21,660 nucleotides of DNA from Lentimicrobium sp. (GCA_022758945.1 JAEMQE010000215.1:6012-27671), one strand, 5' to 3'. Shown: positions 12,114 through 21,216, numbered from the stretch's first letter. A program made the numbers and translations. Notes: a model not told the origin generated them from the letters alone.

Positions 12114-13496
12114 TTATATCTTCCCTTCCACTCTATTTCTTTTCACGAATTTTCCATAGCCTTTTTGTGCTTTACATTCGTTATTGTCAATCACAACTTG
12201 GCCTCGAAGTAAAACAGTTTTTACTTTTCCGGTAACTTCCCAACCTTCATAACCGCTGTAATCTACGTTCATGTGATGGGTTTTGGCTGACAAGGTGTGT
12301 TTTTCATTGGCATCAAAAAGAACAATATCGGCATCGCTTCCAATGGCGATTGTTCCCTTTTTTGGAAACATCCCAAAGATTTTCGCAGCATTGGTGCTGG
12401 CAATTTCCACATATTTATTCAAGGTAATTCTTCCTTTGTTCACACCTTCGCTGAAAAGCAACTCCATTCGGTTTTCAATCGCGGGATGACCATTTGGAAT
12501 TTTAGAAAAATCATCCTTTCCCATCAGTTTTTGCTCCCATTTGAATGGACAATGGTCTGTGGCAACCACTTGAACCAGTCCTTGATTTATTCCCGCCCAA
12601 AGCGTGGCTTGATCTTTCTTTTCGCGCAATGGCGGCGACATTACCCATTTTGCACCTTCAAAATTCTGTTCATATAAAGAAGCATCCAAAATCAAGTATT
12701 GGATACAGGTCTCCACAAATACTTTCTGGTTTCTTTTGGTTGAATTTCGAACGGCGTTCAAAGCGCCTTCGCAAGTTAAATGCACAATATAACCTGGACA
12801 ACCGGTATAATTCGCCATATCTGCAAAACGTCCGCTGGCTTCGGCTTCTGTGACTTCGGGTTGGGATAAATAATGGTATAAAGGGGAAAATTTCCCTTCG
12901 GATCTGTGTTTGGCAATCAAATAATCAATCATATCGCCGTTTGTGGCGTGAACATTAATCAGACCTCCGTGTTTTTTAACTTCTTGCATCAAGCCAATCA
13001 TTTGGCGGTCGTCAATCATCAAAGCGCCTTTGTAAGCCATAAAAGTTTTGAAGGAAGTAATACCTTCAACTTCGATAAAATGCTGGATTTCTTTTTTTGT
13101 TTCGTCATTAAAATCGGTAACTGCCATATGAAAACTATAATCTCCAACGGCATTATTATCGCTTCGGCCTTTCCATTCCTGCAAGGCAGATTGCAAACTT
13201 TTTCCTTGTGTTTGCAAAATAAAATCAATTACCGTTGTGGTTCCTCCATACAAAGCAGCACGAGTTCCGGTTTCGTAATTATCGCTGCTGTAGGTTCCCA
13301 TAAAAGGCATGTCGAGATGAACGTGAGGGTCGATTCCGCCAGGTATAACGAGTTTTCCTGTGGCGTCAATTTCTTTATCCGCTTTTACGGATAAATTTTT
13401 TCCAATGGCTTTGATAGTTTCTCCTTCGATAAAAATATCGGCCAGATAGTCATCTGTGGCCGTGATAATTCTTCCGTTTTTAATTAAAATGCTCAT
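12114..13496 (-). CDS. hydA: Dihydropyrimidinase (D-hydantoinase family)
   Basis: The product (460 aa) is a zinc amidohydrolase that opens dihydrouracil or dihydrothymine to N-carbamoyl-beta-amino acids. The full binuclear metal set is visible: His58 and His60 (DPHVHLD), carboxylated-lysine candidate Lys150 (FKTFMAYKG), His183 (NVHATNGD), His239 (IVHLTCEG) and Asp314 (VATDHCPF). The loop with NGHPAIENRM is also typical. Length is standard. It is separated by only 4 bp from the upstream permease gene, so the two are surely co-transcribed. The context with preTA makes dihydropyrimidine the likely substrate and not allantoin. Confidence 0.95.
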   Translation of the reverse strand: MSILIKNGRIITATDDYLADIFIEGETIKAIGKNLSVKADKEIDATGKLVIPGGIDPHVHLDMPFMGTYSSDNYETGTRAALYGGTTTVIDFILQTQGKSLQSALQEWKGRSDNNAVGDYSFHMAVTDFNDETKKEIQHFIEVEGITSFKTFMAYKGALMIDDRQMIGLMQEVKKHGGLINVHATNGDMIDYLIAKHRSEGKFSPLYHYLSQPEVTEAEASGRFADMANYTGCPGYIVHLTCEGALNAVRNSTKRNQKVFVETCIQYLILDASLYEQNFEGAKWVMSPPLREKKDQATLWAGINQGLVQVVATDHCPFKWEQKLMGKDDFSKIPNGHPAIENRMELLFSEGVNKGRITLNKYVEIASTNAAKIFGMFPKKGTIAIGSDADIVLFDANEKHTLSAKTHHMNVDYSGYEGWEVTGKVKTVLLRGQVVIDNNECKAQKGYGKFVKRNRVEGKI

Positions 13497-13500
13497 AGTT

Positions 13501-14955
13501 TTATTTTTTATTCTTCATTAAAATCCAATACAACAAACCGCTAATTCCAAATCCTACAAACCAAGCATAATTATATAATCCGATAATAAAGCTTGGGAAA
13601 AAGTCTAAATCAACCACCTTAATTGTGGTCAGAAAACCTGGGACATTGGGTATAATTCCAATAATCAAAGCAACAATCGCATTGATATTGAATCCATTCG
13701 AAAAACTGTAAATTCCTTTGGTATCATACAAATCATTCAACAGCAGACGTTGTTTTCGAATGAAATAATAATCGACAATCATAATTCCGCCAACTGGTCC
13801 AAGAAGGCTCGAATATCCCACAAGCCAAGTAAAAATATAGCCTGACGGATCTGCAATCAACTTCCAGGGAAAAATAAAAATGCCAATAATTCCCGTAATA
13901 TAACCACCGGTTTTAAAATTAATTCGGGAAGGAGCAAAATTGGCAAAATCATTGGCAGGACTAACAATATTAGCCGCAATATTTGTTGCCAATGTAGAAA
14001 TAGCCACCGCAATCATCGCAAAACTAACCAATGCTTTGCTTTCGAATTTCGCAGCCAAAACAACCGGATCCCAAATTGTGGTTCCAAAAACAATGGCCGT
14101 TGCCGAAGTAACTACCACACCAACAAAAGCAAAAAGGGTCATCGATGTAGGAAGACCCAACATTTGTCCTCGTATTTGTGCTTTTTGAGAAGTGGCATAT
14201 CGTGTAAAATCAGGAATGTTGAGTGATAATGTTGCCCAAAAACCAACCATTCCGGTCAAAGCAGGAAAAAAGAAATGAAAGAAATCCGTTGAATTCGTAA
14301 ATTTTGATGGTGTTTCTAAAATGGGTCCCAATCCGTGAGCGGCATTTATTGCCCAAAAAAGCAATGCTAAAGCAGCAATTGGTAAAAATATAGCTTTAAA
14401 AACCAATAATTTTCGAATGCTTTCTACTCCAAGATATACAATAAACATATTGAGCAACCAGAATAATATAAAACAAATCGCTGGACCGGTTTGCAATCCA
14501 AAAGAAGGAGGAAATATTTGTGGTAATGTTTCCAATGAAGGAATCCATAAGCGCATCATTTGGAAAATAGCAAAACCGCCAATCCAGGTTTGAATTCCAA
14601 ACCAACCGCAAGCCACAATTGCTCGAAGTAAAGCGGGAATATTGGCCCCTTTTGTACCAAAACTTGCCCTTGCAAAAACCGGAAAAGGAATTCCATATTT
14701 AGCTCCGGCGTGACCGTTTAAAATCATCGGAATCAGCACAATTGTGTTTCCTAAAAATATGGTGAGAATTGCCTGCCACCAATTCATTCCGCCTTCAATC
14801 AAGGAACTTGACAGCATATAAGTAGGAATACAAAGACTCATACTTATCCATAAGGCAGCGTAATTCCATGTATTCCAAGTTCTATTGCTATCAGCTATTG
14901 GAGCTAAATCTTCGCTGTATAAAGAAGAGTTTTCGGAGCTTAAATTATTGGCCAT
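13501..14955 (-). CDS. NCS1-family nucleobase:cation symporter
   Basis: The product (484 aa) is a polytopic inner-membrane transporter with about 12 predicted helices. It belongs to the NCS1 family (Mhp1, PucI, CodB and fungal Fur relatives). The N-terminal WNTWNYAALWISMSLCIPTY and the segment GWFGIQTWIGG match conserved helices 1 and 3, and SLNIPDFTRYA matches the helix 6 region. As first gene of the pyrimidine catabolic cluster, it probably imports uracil, thymine or a dihydropyrimidine/hydantoin with Na+ or H+. Substrate choice is by context only. The start ATG at 14955 follows a 240-bp gap shared with a divergent gene, which should hold the operon promoter. Confidence 0.92.
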   Translation of the reverse strand: MANNLSSENSSLYSEDLAPIADSNRTWNTWNYAALWISMSLCIPTYMLSSSLIEGGMNWWQAILTIFLGNTIVLIPMILNGHAGAKYGIPFPVFARASFGTKGANIPALLRAIVACGWFGIQTWIGGFAIFQMMRLWIPSLETLPQIFPPSFGLQTGPAICFILFWLLNMFIVYLGVESIRKLLVFKAIFLPIAALALLFWAINAAHGLGPILETPSKFTNSTDFFHFFFPALTGMVGFWATLSLNIPDFTRYATSQKAQIRGQMLGLPTSMTLFAFVGVVVTSATAIVFGTTIWDPVVLAAKFESKALVSFAMIAVAISTLATNIAANIVSPANDFANFAPSRINFKTGGYITGIIGIFIFPWKLIADPSGYIFTWLVGYSSLLGPVGGIMIVDYYFIRKQRLLLNDLYDTKGIYSFSNGFNINAIVALIIGIIPNVPGFLTTIKVVDLDFFPSFIIGLYNYAWFVGFGISGLLYWILMKNKK

Positions 14956-15195
14956 TACACGTCAGATTTGGTTTAATTTATGGCATTATTCTACCTGTTA
15001 TTTTAATAAAAATACAAACTATTTTAACATAAACAAGTTTTAATGTAACATTATCAATAAAAAACTGAAAAAGTTGTTTTTTTGATTTTAAAAATAAGGA
15101 TGCTAATTAGCTCTAAAAGAGGGTCTAAAAACTCTTTTCCTATAATAATAATTCTTGGTTATAAATTATAGTATCTTTATAAATTAATTCCTTCT
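14956..15195. promoter_or_regulatory. Divergent promoter region between pyrimidine operon and lipoprotein gene
   Basis: This AT-rich 240-bp region must hold the minus-strand promoter of the permease-led operon and the plus-strand promoter of the lipoprotein gene. On the minus strand ATAGTTTG is a near match to a -7 box. On the plus strand TATCTTTA, about 20 bp before the lipoprotein ATG, is a near match. Neither is certain, and no regulator gene lies next to the operon. Confidence 0.35.
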
Positions 15196-16233
15196 ATGAA
15201 AAAGTTCGCTAATACATTCTTCCTATTTATTATTTTGTTTTCCTATTTACTTGTTGTAAGCAGTTGCAATAAAAGTAGAGCAAAAGACATAAAAATTGAG
15301 AAAACTGTTAAAAAAACTGTAATTGCAGCCTCAAAAACAGGAATCAAAAGACATGATATTGATACTGTTGAATATAACAAAAGAATGCTCGCGTTAAGTA
15401 ATAATGACACTAGTGGTAAATGGCCTGTGAAAACGCCATACCCTTTGCCTGGAGCTATCTTGCCCTACAATAGAATTATTGCTTTTTATGGTAATTTGTA
15501 TTCCAAAAGAATGGGAGTTTTAGGCGAATTACCTAAAAATGAAATGCTGAAGAAACTGCAATCTGAAGTAACCAAATGGCAAAAAGCAGATTCCTCCACA
15601 AAGGCAATTCCGGCCTTGCATTATATCGCCATTACCGCACAAGGTTCGCCGGGGAACGCTAATTTACACCGCATGCGAATGCCTTTTAAACAAATTGATA
15701 CAATTATGAATTGGGCAAAATCAATAAACGCCTTGGTATTTCTGGATGTTCAGGTTGGGCATAGTAATGTAAAAGACGAAGTGGCCACATTAGAGCCGTA
15801 TCTTAAATTGTCCAATGTTCATTTAGGAATTGACCCTGAATTTTCGTTGAAAAATGGAGAAATACCCGGAACAAAAATAGGGACATTTACGGCAGATGAC
15901 ATCAATGATGCAATTGACATTTTGGTAAAAATAGTACGTGAAAACAATCTGCCTCCCAAAGTTTTAATTGTACATCGTTTTACTCAAGGTATGGTAACCA
16001 ATTATAAAAAAATAAAGACCGTTCCTGAAGTCCAGATTGTGATGAATATGGATGGGTTTGGTTCGAAAATTTTAAAAAAATCTACTTATCTTAGATATAT
16101 TTATAGAGAACCCGTTCAGTTTACAGGCTTTAAATTATTTTATAAAAACGACAATAAAAACGGATGGCAAATGTATACCCCTGAGGAATTGCTAAAATTC
16201 ACACCAAAACCCATTTATATTCAATATCAATAG
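15196..16233 (+). CDS. Uncharacterised lipoprotein with a probable TIM-barrel-like domain
   Basis: The product is 345 aa. It has a lipoprotein signal peptide with lipobox VSSC (Cys24) and a charged linker to about residue 75. A globular domain starting at LPGAILPYNRIIAFYGN follows. Alternating hydrophobic strands (IIAFYGN, ALHYIAIT, ALVFLDVQVG, VHLGIDPEF, KVLIVHRF, VQIVMNMDG, FTGFKLFY) look like an eight-stranded alpha/beta barrel, as in glycoside hydrolases, with conserved-looking acids in LDVQ, GIDPEFS and NMDGFG. I recall similar proteins annotated only as hypothetical in several phyla, including Actinobacteria, but I cannot name a family. It is divergent from the pyrimidine operon and convergent with the EnvC-like gene, 21 bp away. 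A glycan-related role is a guess. Confidence 0.75.
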   Translation: MKKFANTFFLFIILFSYLLVVSSCNKSRAKDIKIEKTVKKTVIAASKTGIKRHDIDTVEYNKRMLALSNNDTSGKWPVKTPYPLPGAILPYNRIIAFYGNLYSKRMGVLGELPKNEMLKKLQSEVTKWQKADSSTKAIPALHYIAITAQGSPGNANLHRMRMPFKQIDTIMNWAKSINALVFLDVQVGHSNVKDEVATLEPYLKLSNVHLGIDPEFSLKNGEIPGTKIGTFTADDINDAIDILVKIVRENNLPPKVLIVHRFTQGMVTNYKKIKTVPEVQIVMNMDGFGSKILKKSTYLRYIYREPVQFTGFKLFYKNDNKNGWQMYTPEELLKFTPKPIYIQYQ

Positions 16234-16254
16234 TTTTCTGAAATAAATTCTTCA

Positions 16255-17529
16255 TCACATATTATACAACCAACTTGCCGGATTGTTATACGTTGTATTC
16301 TGTGAAATAGTAAACTTAAGTATAGTTTTTCCTGTTTCACCATTGGTTCTAACTTTTCCAATGCTTTGTTTTATGCTTACTTTATCTCCTTTGCTAACAT
16401 AAACAGCGCTTAAATTTTGATATACTGTGAAATAATCCCCGTGTTGTATCATCACCGCTTTATTTACAGGAGACAAAACAATAACACTCGTTACTTCGCC
16501 ACCAAAGACTGCTCTTGCAGTAGCACCTTGATCCGTTGTGATTTCCACACCGCTATTATGAATCGTTAAGGAAGCAAATTGCGGGTGTGGTTGATCGCCA
16601 TAAGGCAATGAAACAAATCCTTTTTCTACAGGCCAAGGTAATTTTCCTCTATTTGCCCTGAAATTATCGGCTAGTATTTTTGACTCTGCTGTTAATATTA
16701 TTCTAGATGAAGATACTGCGGCTTTAGAAACCGTTGCTGTAGGGTTTGCTTTTGCATTTTCGGCTGCCGCTTTCCTGTTGGCTTCAGCGATGGCTTCACG
16801 CATCAATCTGTCTATTTGTCTGTCAATAGCTCTTGATTCCTGTTGTTTTTTCTTGATTTCTGAAGCAATTTTTTTCTTGTCTTTTTTGATAGAATCAACT
16901 AGTTTTTGTTGTTCTTGTTTTGCTTTCAACAGTGACAACCGTTCTTTTTCGTTTTCTGCAATTAGTTTTTGTTTGGTGGTTTTTTGAACATCCAGTTTTC
17001 CGTTATAAACAATGAGTTGGTCTGATTTAGATTTTATTTCCTCTCCTTGCAATTTTCTGTAATTAGTATATTGTTTCATATACTGAGCTCTTTTATATGC
17101 TTGCAGGAAACTATTGGACGATAGAATGAACATCGCGCGACTTTGCTCAGAACGACTTTTATATGATTTTACAATCATTCTGGCGTAATCTTCTTTGAGT
17201 ATGGCAAGTTCCTTTTTTAGCTTGTTGATCTGGATTTGATTAACATACATATCATTGCTCAACAACTTGGTTTGCTTCTCGGTAGTATTGATCAGTTTTT
17301 CTTTAAGCTTAATTTTGTTGGCCTGAATAACAATCACGTTTACCGCTGATTTTTCTTTTTTCTTTACTGTTTGCAACAACCTTTCGTTATCTCTAATTTC
17401 TTGTTGTATTTGGGCTTTTCGTTCTTCTAATTTTTCTTGTTGGGTCGATTGGCTCCACATTAGTGAAGTCATACACATAAAAATCAGGCTTAGGAGAAAT
17501 TTTGGCATCTTAAAAATATATTTATGCAA
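16255..17529 (-). CDS. EnvC-like murein hydrolase activator (degenerate M23/LytM domain)
   Basis: The product is 424 aa. A signal peptide ending near MWSQ precedes a long charged coiled coil (about residues 25-245). An Ala-rich linker and a C-terminal LytM/M23 fold follow (about 300-424). In active M23 peptidases the zinc ligands lie in HxxxD, HxH and similar motifs. Here the matching segments read IHNSGVEI, YQNLS and LKFTIS, so the usual Asp and two His are replaced. That fits EnvC-type proteins, which activate amidases at the division septum and do not cut peptidoglycan themselves. It is the last gene of a five-gene envelope cluster, 2 bp after the DUF4292 gene. Confidence 0.88.
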   Translation of the reverse strand: MHKYIFKMPKFLLSLIFMCMTSLMWSQSTQQEKLEERKAQIQQEIRDNERLLQTVKKKEKSAVNVIVIQANKIKLKEKLINTTEKQTKLLSNDMYVNQIQINKLKKELAILKEDYARMIVKSYKSRSEQSRAMFILSSNSFLQAYKRAQYMKQYTNYRKLQGEEIKSKSDQLIVYNGKLDVQKTTKQKLIAENEKERLSLLKAKQEQQKLVDSIKKDKKKIASEIKKKQQESRAIDRQIDRLMREAIAEANRKAAAENAKANPTATVSKAAVSSSRIILTAESKILADNFRANRGKLPWPVEKGFVSLPYGDQPHPQFASLTIHNSGVEITTDQGATARAVFGGEVTSVIVLSPVNKAVMIQHGDYFTVYQNLSAVYVSKGDKVSIKQSIGKVRTNGETGKTILKFTISQNTTYNNPASWLYNM

Positions 17530-17531
17530 AC

Positions 17532-18329
17532 TTACTTAATTATAATTCTTTTGTAATCATTTGGGACACTATATGGAAAAGAAAGTTCTTCATTAAAGGT
17601 TACCGTGTTATAATCTAAATTGATTTCGGTTTTGCCTTTCTTTTGATACGTGTCTATATTAATGGCTAAAGGCAAAATCATTTCATTAAACTCTTTTTTA
17701 TTTGAATACACAACCTGAATCATTCTTCCTTCATTAGTTTGTGTTATTTCCTGTTTATTTACTAAAAATTTATCGGCATCAAAATAGAAAGATTTCTTGG
17801 TATTATCATCAGATGTATCATCCAATCTATAGACTTGGTCCGCAAGAGACTCCGTATATTTCCCTTTTTTTAAATCATCAATTACTCTTCCCAACAACAT
17901 ATTTTGAACTTTGTTGAAGTCTAAATCAGTTCCTAACAATTGGCTTAATGCACTGAAATCGCCTTCATAATAATTGCCATTCACCTTTTCGTAATAGCTT
18001 ACTGATGTTGGCGTTATCGATGCTTTTGCCATTGTAATTCCCAAAAACCGAATGCTAATCAAAATTTGTTCGTCTTTCTTGATTTTTATTTCGGCGGTAA
18101 CATTCTGTGTTTGTTTCTCGTTGGCAAATTGAGCATTCGCTTTTATATATAATGTCGAAAATTCGTTTTTATTGTTGTAGTAGTTTTCTATTATTTTATT
18201 GGCACTCGAACGGCTTTCGCTTTTGGTTACGTTGACCACCGCCGCTTTCGATTTGCACGATACAAATGTCAACGAACTGCCCAAGCAAACCGCGAAAATA
18301 ATTGATACTCTTAGAAAAAATTTATTCAT
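17532..18329 (-). CDS. DUF4292-family lipoprotein
   Basis: The product is 265 aa. The signal peptide has lipobox FVSC (Cys25), so the protein is membrane-anchored. The mature part begins with a helix and continues with alternating strands (ISIRFLGITMAKASITPTSVSYYEK and following), as in the DUF4292 family. That family resembles LolA/LolB-type lipid-binding half-barrels. It sits 8 bp after the TPR gene and 2 bp before the EnvC-like gene, an order that I believe is conserved in flavobacteria. A role in outer-membrane lipoprotein or lipid handling is plausible but unproven. Confidence 0.82.
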   Translation of the reverse strand: MNKFFLRVSIIFAVCLGSSLTFVSCKSKAAVVNVTKSESRSSANKIIENYYNNKNEFSTLYIKANAQFANEKQTQNVTAEIKIKKDEQILISIRFLGITMAKASITPTSVSYYEKVNGNYYEGDFSALSQLLGTDLDFNKVQNMLLGRVIDDLKKGKYTESLADQVYRLDDTSDDNTKKSFYFDADKFLVNKQEITQTNEGRMIQVVYSNKKEFNEMILPLAINIDTYQKKGKTEINLDYNTVTFNEELSFPYSVPNDYKRIIIK

Positions 18330-18337
18330 CTGAATTC

Positions 18338-19687
18338 TTATTTTTTATCTTTTAATAATTGATTGGCTTTTGAAAAATACATTTCTTTTTTCTTAAAATC
18401 CCCCAATCCATTGTAGGCTTCGCCCAATTGAATATTGAAATTGGTTTCCAAAATCACATCGTTAACCACATAATCCATTCCCATTTCGAGCATTTCCTTG
18501 GCTTTTTTGAATTGCTTCAATTGATTGTTTGCCAAACCTGAATAGTAATAAAATTGAGGTTGACTTGGGTAAATTTCAACCAATGCTGTCGCTTTTTTGG
18601 CCACAATTTCAAATTGTTTTGTTTCGACATAAGACTGAAGCAAGAGCAAATTAGTTTCAATATCTTCACTTGAATTGTTTTTTAAAGCCAGTTCATAATA
18701 TTGAATGGCTTTGTCCCATTGCTTTTTATTGTGATAATATTTTCCTATTTCCTTAGCTACATTTACATCAGGATCATTGTCAAAATAAGAAATTGCTTTC
18801 TCCAAATCCGTTGCATACTGCGGATTTGTGTTGACAAAAACTAAAAATTCGTTCAACACTCGGTGCTTTATTTTGGAATCTATTTTGGAGCTTGCCAAAA
18901 CTACATTCATCGAATTTATGGCTTTCTGACCTTCGTTATTATCTAAATAATACTTAAACAAACCCACTTGTGCCCATTCTGAAGTTGGAATTTCAGTTTC
19001 CAGTTTTTTAGTAATATCAAGTGCTTTTTCGTTTTCATTATTCTCCGAATACAGTTTAATTAAAGCTATATAATTGGATTCAACCTTTGGGTATTTATTG
19101 ATTTGGTCAATCAGATTGGTAATCTCAGCATTTTGATATTTCCCTTGAGACAAAATCTGCATTTTGTAGGATTCTCTTCTTTCCGATTTTCCAACTTGAT
19201 CATTCAACTCATTAATGAGATCGAGCGCTTTGTCAAATTGTTGCGTGTTCATATAAAGTGAAACCAAATCTTCCTTATAAACCTGGTCAAATTCTATCAA
19301 TTTATTGACTGTAATTATAGCCTGGTTGTAATTCTTGGTTTGATAATTCACATCATACATTCCCAGCCAAAACCATTTGTTTTTTGGATCAATTTGGGTA
19401 GCTTTATCGAATGATTTATAGGCGTGTTCGTAATCTTTCGATGCTAAATAATTCTTTCCCAATTCAAAATAAACCGTGGCATCATTGGGTTTTATTTTCG
19501 AACATTCTTCCAATGCTGTAATGGCTTTGTCATAATTTTCAATCCCTTTTTGTTTCAAAGACTCATAAAAATAGTCCTGAAATTTATCCGCATCCGGTAC
19601 AATTGCTTCTGGTTCGGTTTGTGCCAATAACGAAGCCGGATTGCAAAGCAAAACCAAGAATAAAAAGAAGGAAACCGTTTTTTTCAT
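18338..19687 (-). CDS. Secreted tetratricopeptide-repeat protein
   Basis: The product is 449 aa with a signal peptide (hydrophobic core at residues 5-18, cleavage near LLAQ). About ten TPR-like helix pairs fill the rest, for example the ELGKNYLASKDYEHAYKSFDKA and YYELALKNNSSEDIETN regions with spacing near 34 residues. TPR proteins are scaffolds for protein-protein contacts. Here it is probably periplasmic or attached to the outer membrane, alongside the DUF4292 lipoprotein and EnvC-like protein encoded just downstream. Its own start is 114 bp after the nucleotidyltransferase stop, across a large inverted repeat. The partner is unknown. Confidence 0.88.
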   Translation of the reverse strand: MKKTVSFFLFLVLLCNPASLLAQTEPEAIVPDADKFQDYFYESLKQKGIENYDKAITALEECSKIKPNDATVYFELGKNYLASKDYEHAYKSFDKATQIDPKNKWFWLGMYDVNYQTKNYNQAIITVNKLIEFDQVYKEDLVSLYMNTQQFDKALDLINELNDQVGKSERRESYKMQILSQGKYQNAEITNLIDQINKYPKVESNYIALIKLYSENNENEKALDITKKLETEIPTSEWAQVGLFKYYLDNNEGQKAINSMNVVLASSKIDSKIKHRVLNEFLVFVNTNPQYATDLEKAISYFDNDPDVNVAKEIGKYYHNKKQWDKAIQYYELALKNNSSEDIETNLLLLQSYVETKQFEIVAKKATALVEIYPSQPQFYYYSGLANNQLKQFKKAKEMLEMGMDYVVNDVILETNFNIQLGEAYNGLGDFKKKEMYFSKANQLLKDKK

Positions 19688-19724
19688 TTAATTATAAATT
19701 AGTCCGATTCGTCAGGAACACAGT

Positions 19725-19792
19725 GTCATTTCGACGAAGGAGAAATCACATAACGAGAGCAACAAATGTGATTTCTCCTTCGTCGAAATGAC
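19725..19792. repeat. Perfect 27-bp inverted repeat (large hairpin)
   Basis: Bases 19725-19751 are the exact reverse complement of 19766-19792, separated by a 14-base loop. The arms begin GTCATTTCGACGAAGG. I recall this sequence type as an interspersed element in Bacteroidota genomes. It lies 9 bp after the nucleotidyltransferase stop and could form a very stable RNA hairpin that protects the upstream mRNA or cuts transcription into the TPR gene. Confidence 0.9.
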
Positions 19793-19801
19793 AAAAATTA
19801 A

Positions 19802-20812
19802 TTACTCCAACACCGAATAATCTCCAATACTAATGCTTCTAAAATTACCATCAAAACTAGCGTGACTTCCTATCATAGCGTTGTCCAAATTAGCATTTTT
19901 TATATGCGTATGCGTTTGCACTAAACTATTTTTTATCGAACTATTACTCACGTGACATCCATTTCCTAAAGATACATTTGGTCCAACAGAGGTATTAATC
20001 AAAACTACATCTTTCCCAATATAACAAGGAGGAATAATAGTTGAATTCTCTAATTTCACGTCATAATCTACCAAATGTTCTCCATCGTTGTGCAAAAATC
20101 CTAACATTCTGGAATTGGTTTCGACCGTAACATCCTTGTTGCCACAATCCATCCACTCGGCGACTTCTCCCGGTACAAAAACCATACCTTTTGCCATCAT
20201 TTGCTTAATTCCGTCATTTATTTGATATTCGCCACCGTTGATGATGTTGTTATCCAAGACAAATTGCAATTCGTTTTTCAGAACGGCTACATCTTTAAAA
20301 TAGTAAATTCCAATAACGGCAAGGTCTGAAACAAATTCCTTTGGTTTTTCAACCAATTCAATAATTTGATTGGCTGCGTTCAAGTTGACCACACCAAAAG
20401 ATTCCGGATGATCTACTTTTTTTACCCAAATCACGCTGTCGGCATTTTGATCTAAATCGAAATCAGCACGGATCAAGGTATCGGCATAAGCAATGACGGC
20501 TGGTCCACTCAGCGACTCTTTGGCACACATAATGGCGTGACCTGTTCCAAGTGCTTCGTTTTGGTAATAAATAGTTCCTTTGGCTCCTAATTTTTGAGCA
20601 ATGGCAATTAAATCTTCTTCTACTTTTTTGCCAAAACTTTCGTGAATGATAAAAGCAATTTCTTCGATATCTTGATTCAAAACTCCTGCAATATCTTCGA
20701 CCAAACGATGTACGATTGGTTTTCCGGCAATCGGAATTAAGGGTTTAGGAATGGTTAATGTGTGTGGTCTTAATCTGGAACCTCGTCCAGCCATTGGTAC
20801 TATTATTTTCAT
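19802..20812 (-). CDS. Sugar-phosphate nucleotidyltransferase with left-handed beta-helix tail
   Basis: The product is 336 aa. The N-terminal nucleotidyltransferase signature is GRGSRLRPHT (from residue 9), followed by PKPLIPIAGKPI with the conserved Lys23. The enzyme would join a nucleoside triphosphate and a sugar-1-phosphate to an NDP-sugar. Residues about 245-335 carry hexapeptide-like repeats (IIPPCYIGKDVVLIN, VGPNVSLGNGCHVS, IGSHASF) typical of a left-handed beta-helix, as in RmlA-long, GlmU or mannose-1-phosphate guanylyltransferase relatives. Sugar and base cannot be decided; dTDP-glucose or GDP-mannose synthesis are candidates. It belongs to the dut-to-envC cluster. Confidence 0.88.
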   Translation of the reverse strand: MKIIVPMAGRGSRLRPHTLTIPKPLIPIAGKPIVHRLVEDIAGVLNQDIEEIAFIIHESFGKKVEEDLIAIAQKLGAKGTIYYQNEALGTGHAIMCAKESLSGPAVIAYADTLIRADFDLDQNADSVIWVKKVDHPESFGVVNLNAANQIIELVEKPKEFVSDLAVIGIYYFKDVAVLKNELQFVLDNNIINGGEYQINDGIKQMMAKGMVFVPGEVAEWMDCGNKDVTVETNSRMLGFLHNDGEHLVDYDVKLENSTIIPPCYIGKDVVLINTSVGPNVSLGNGCHVSNSSIKNSLVQTHTHIKNANLDNAMIGSHASFDGNFRSISIGDYSVLE

Positions 20813-20820
20813 ATTAATTG

Positions 20821-20834
20821 CCCGCGAATGCGGG
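20821..20834. repeat. Palindrome CCCGC-GAAT-GCGGG
   Basis: First of five short GAAT/CTTC-loop palindromes around the GIY-YIG gene. Five-bp arms flank GAAT, and it lies 8 bp upstream of the nucleotidyltransferase start. Confidence 0.7.
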
Positions 20835-20859
20835 TATCTTTTAAATTAAACTTCTAATA

Positions 20860-20873
20860 CCTGCGAATGCAGG
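20860..20873. repeat. Palindrome CCTGC-GAAT-GCAGG, 3' side of the GIY-YIG gene
   Basis: Same core as 21217-21236. It lies 12 bp beyond the stop codon of the GIY-YIG gene. Confidence 0.75.
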
Positions 20874-20885
20874 CATCCTTAATAA

Positions 20886-21206
20886 TCAACCTTTATTTCT
20901 TATCTTACTAAAATTGAAATTCCAATTTAAACTAATATCCATCCAAGTTGGATTCATATCTTCAATTAAATTTACTTTCCAATCTCTTTTCCATTTTTTT
21001 AATTGCTTTTCTCTAATTGTGGCTTCTAAACCATTTTCCCATTCTTCAAAATAAATTAGCTTATCACAATTATATTTTGCAGTAAATGAATTTGGATAAA
21101 TTTTTAGTTTATGTTCTTTAACCCTTTCTAAGAGATTATCGGTAACTCCAACATAAATTACTCCTTTAAATTTATTTGACATTATATAGATATGCCATAA
21201 TTTCAT
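20886..21206 (-). CDS. Small GIY-YIG nuclease-domain protein
   Basis: The product (106 aa) is almost only a GIY-YIG domain. The first strand is HIYIM and the second is VIYVGVT, followed by the catalytic-type Arg in LLERVKEHK and the metal-binding-type Glu in the EATIREKQLKKW segment. Stand-alone proteins of this kind are common and multi-copy in many genomes, and their function is poorly known; DNA repair, homing-like activity or RNA binding have been considered. It splits dut from the nucleotidyltransferase gene and is closely bracketed by the palindromes at 20860-20873 and 21217-21236, suggesting that gene and repeats moved as one unit. Confidence 0.88.
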   Translation of the reverse strand: MKLWHIYIMSNKFKGVIYVGVTDNLLERVKEHKLKIYPNSFTAKYNCDKLIYFEEWENGLEATIREKQLKKWKRDWKVNLIEDMNPTWMDISLNWNFNFSKIRNKG

Positions 21207-21216
21207 TTTCTTCTTT

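Noticed and set aside
15115..15138. AAAAGAG / CTCTTTT hairpin upstream of the 15196 lipoprotein
   Set aside because: The 7-bp stem with a 10-base loop in AT-rich DNA is weak and has no gene that clearly ends there.
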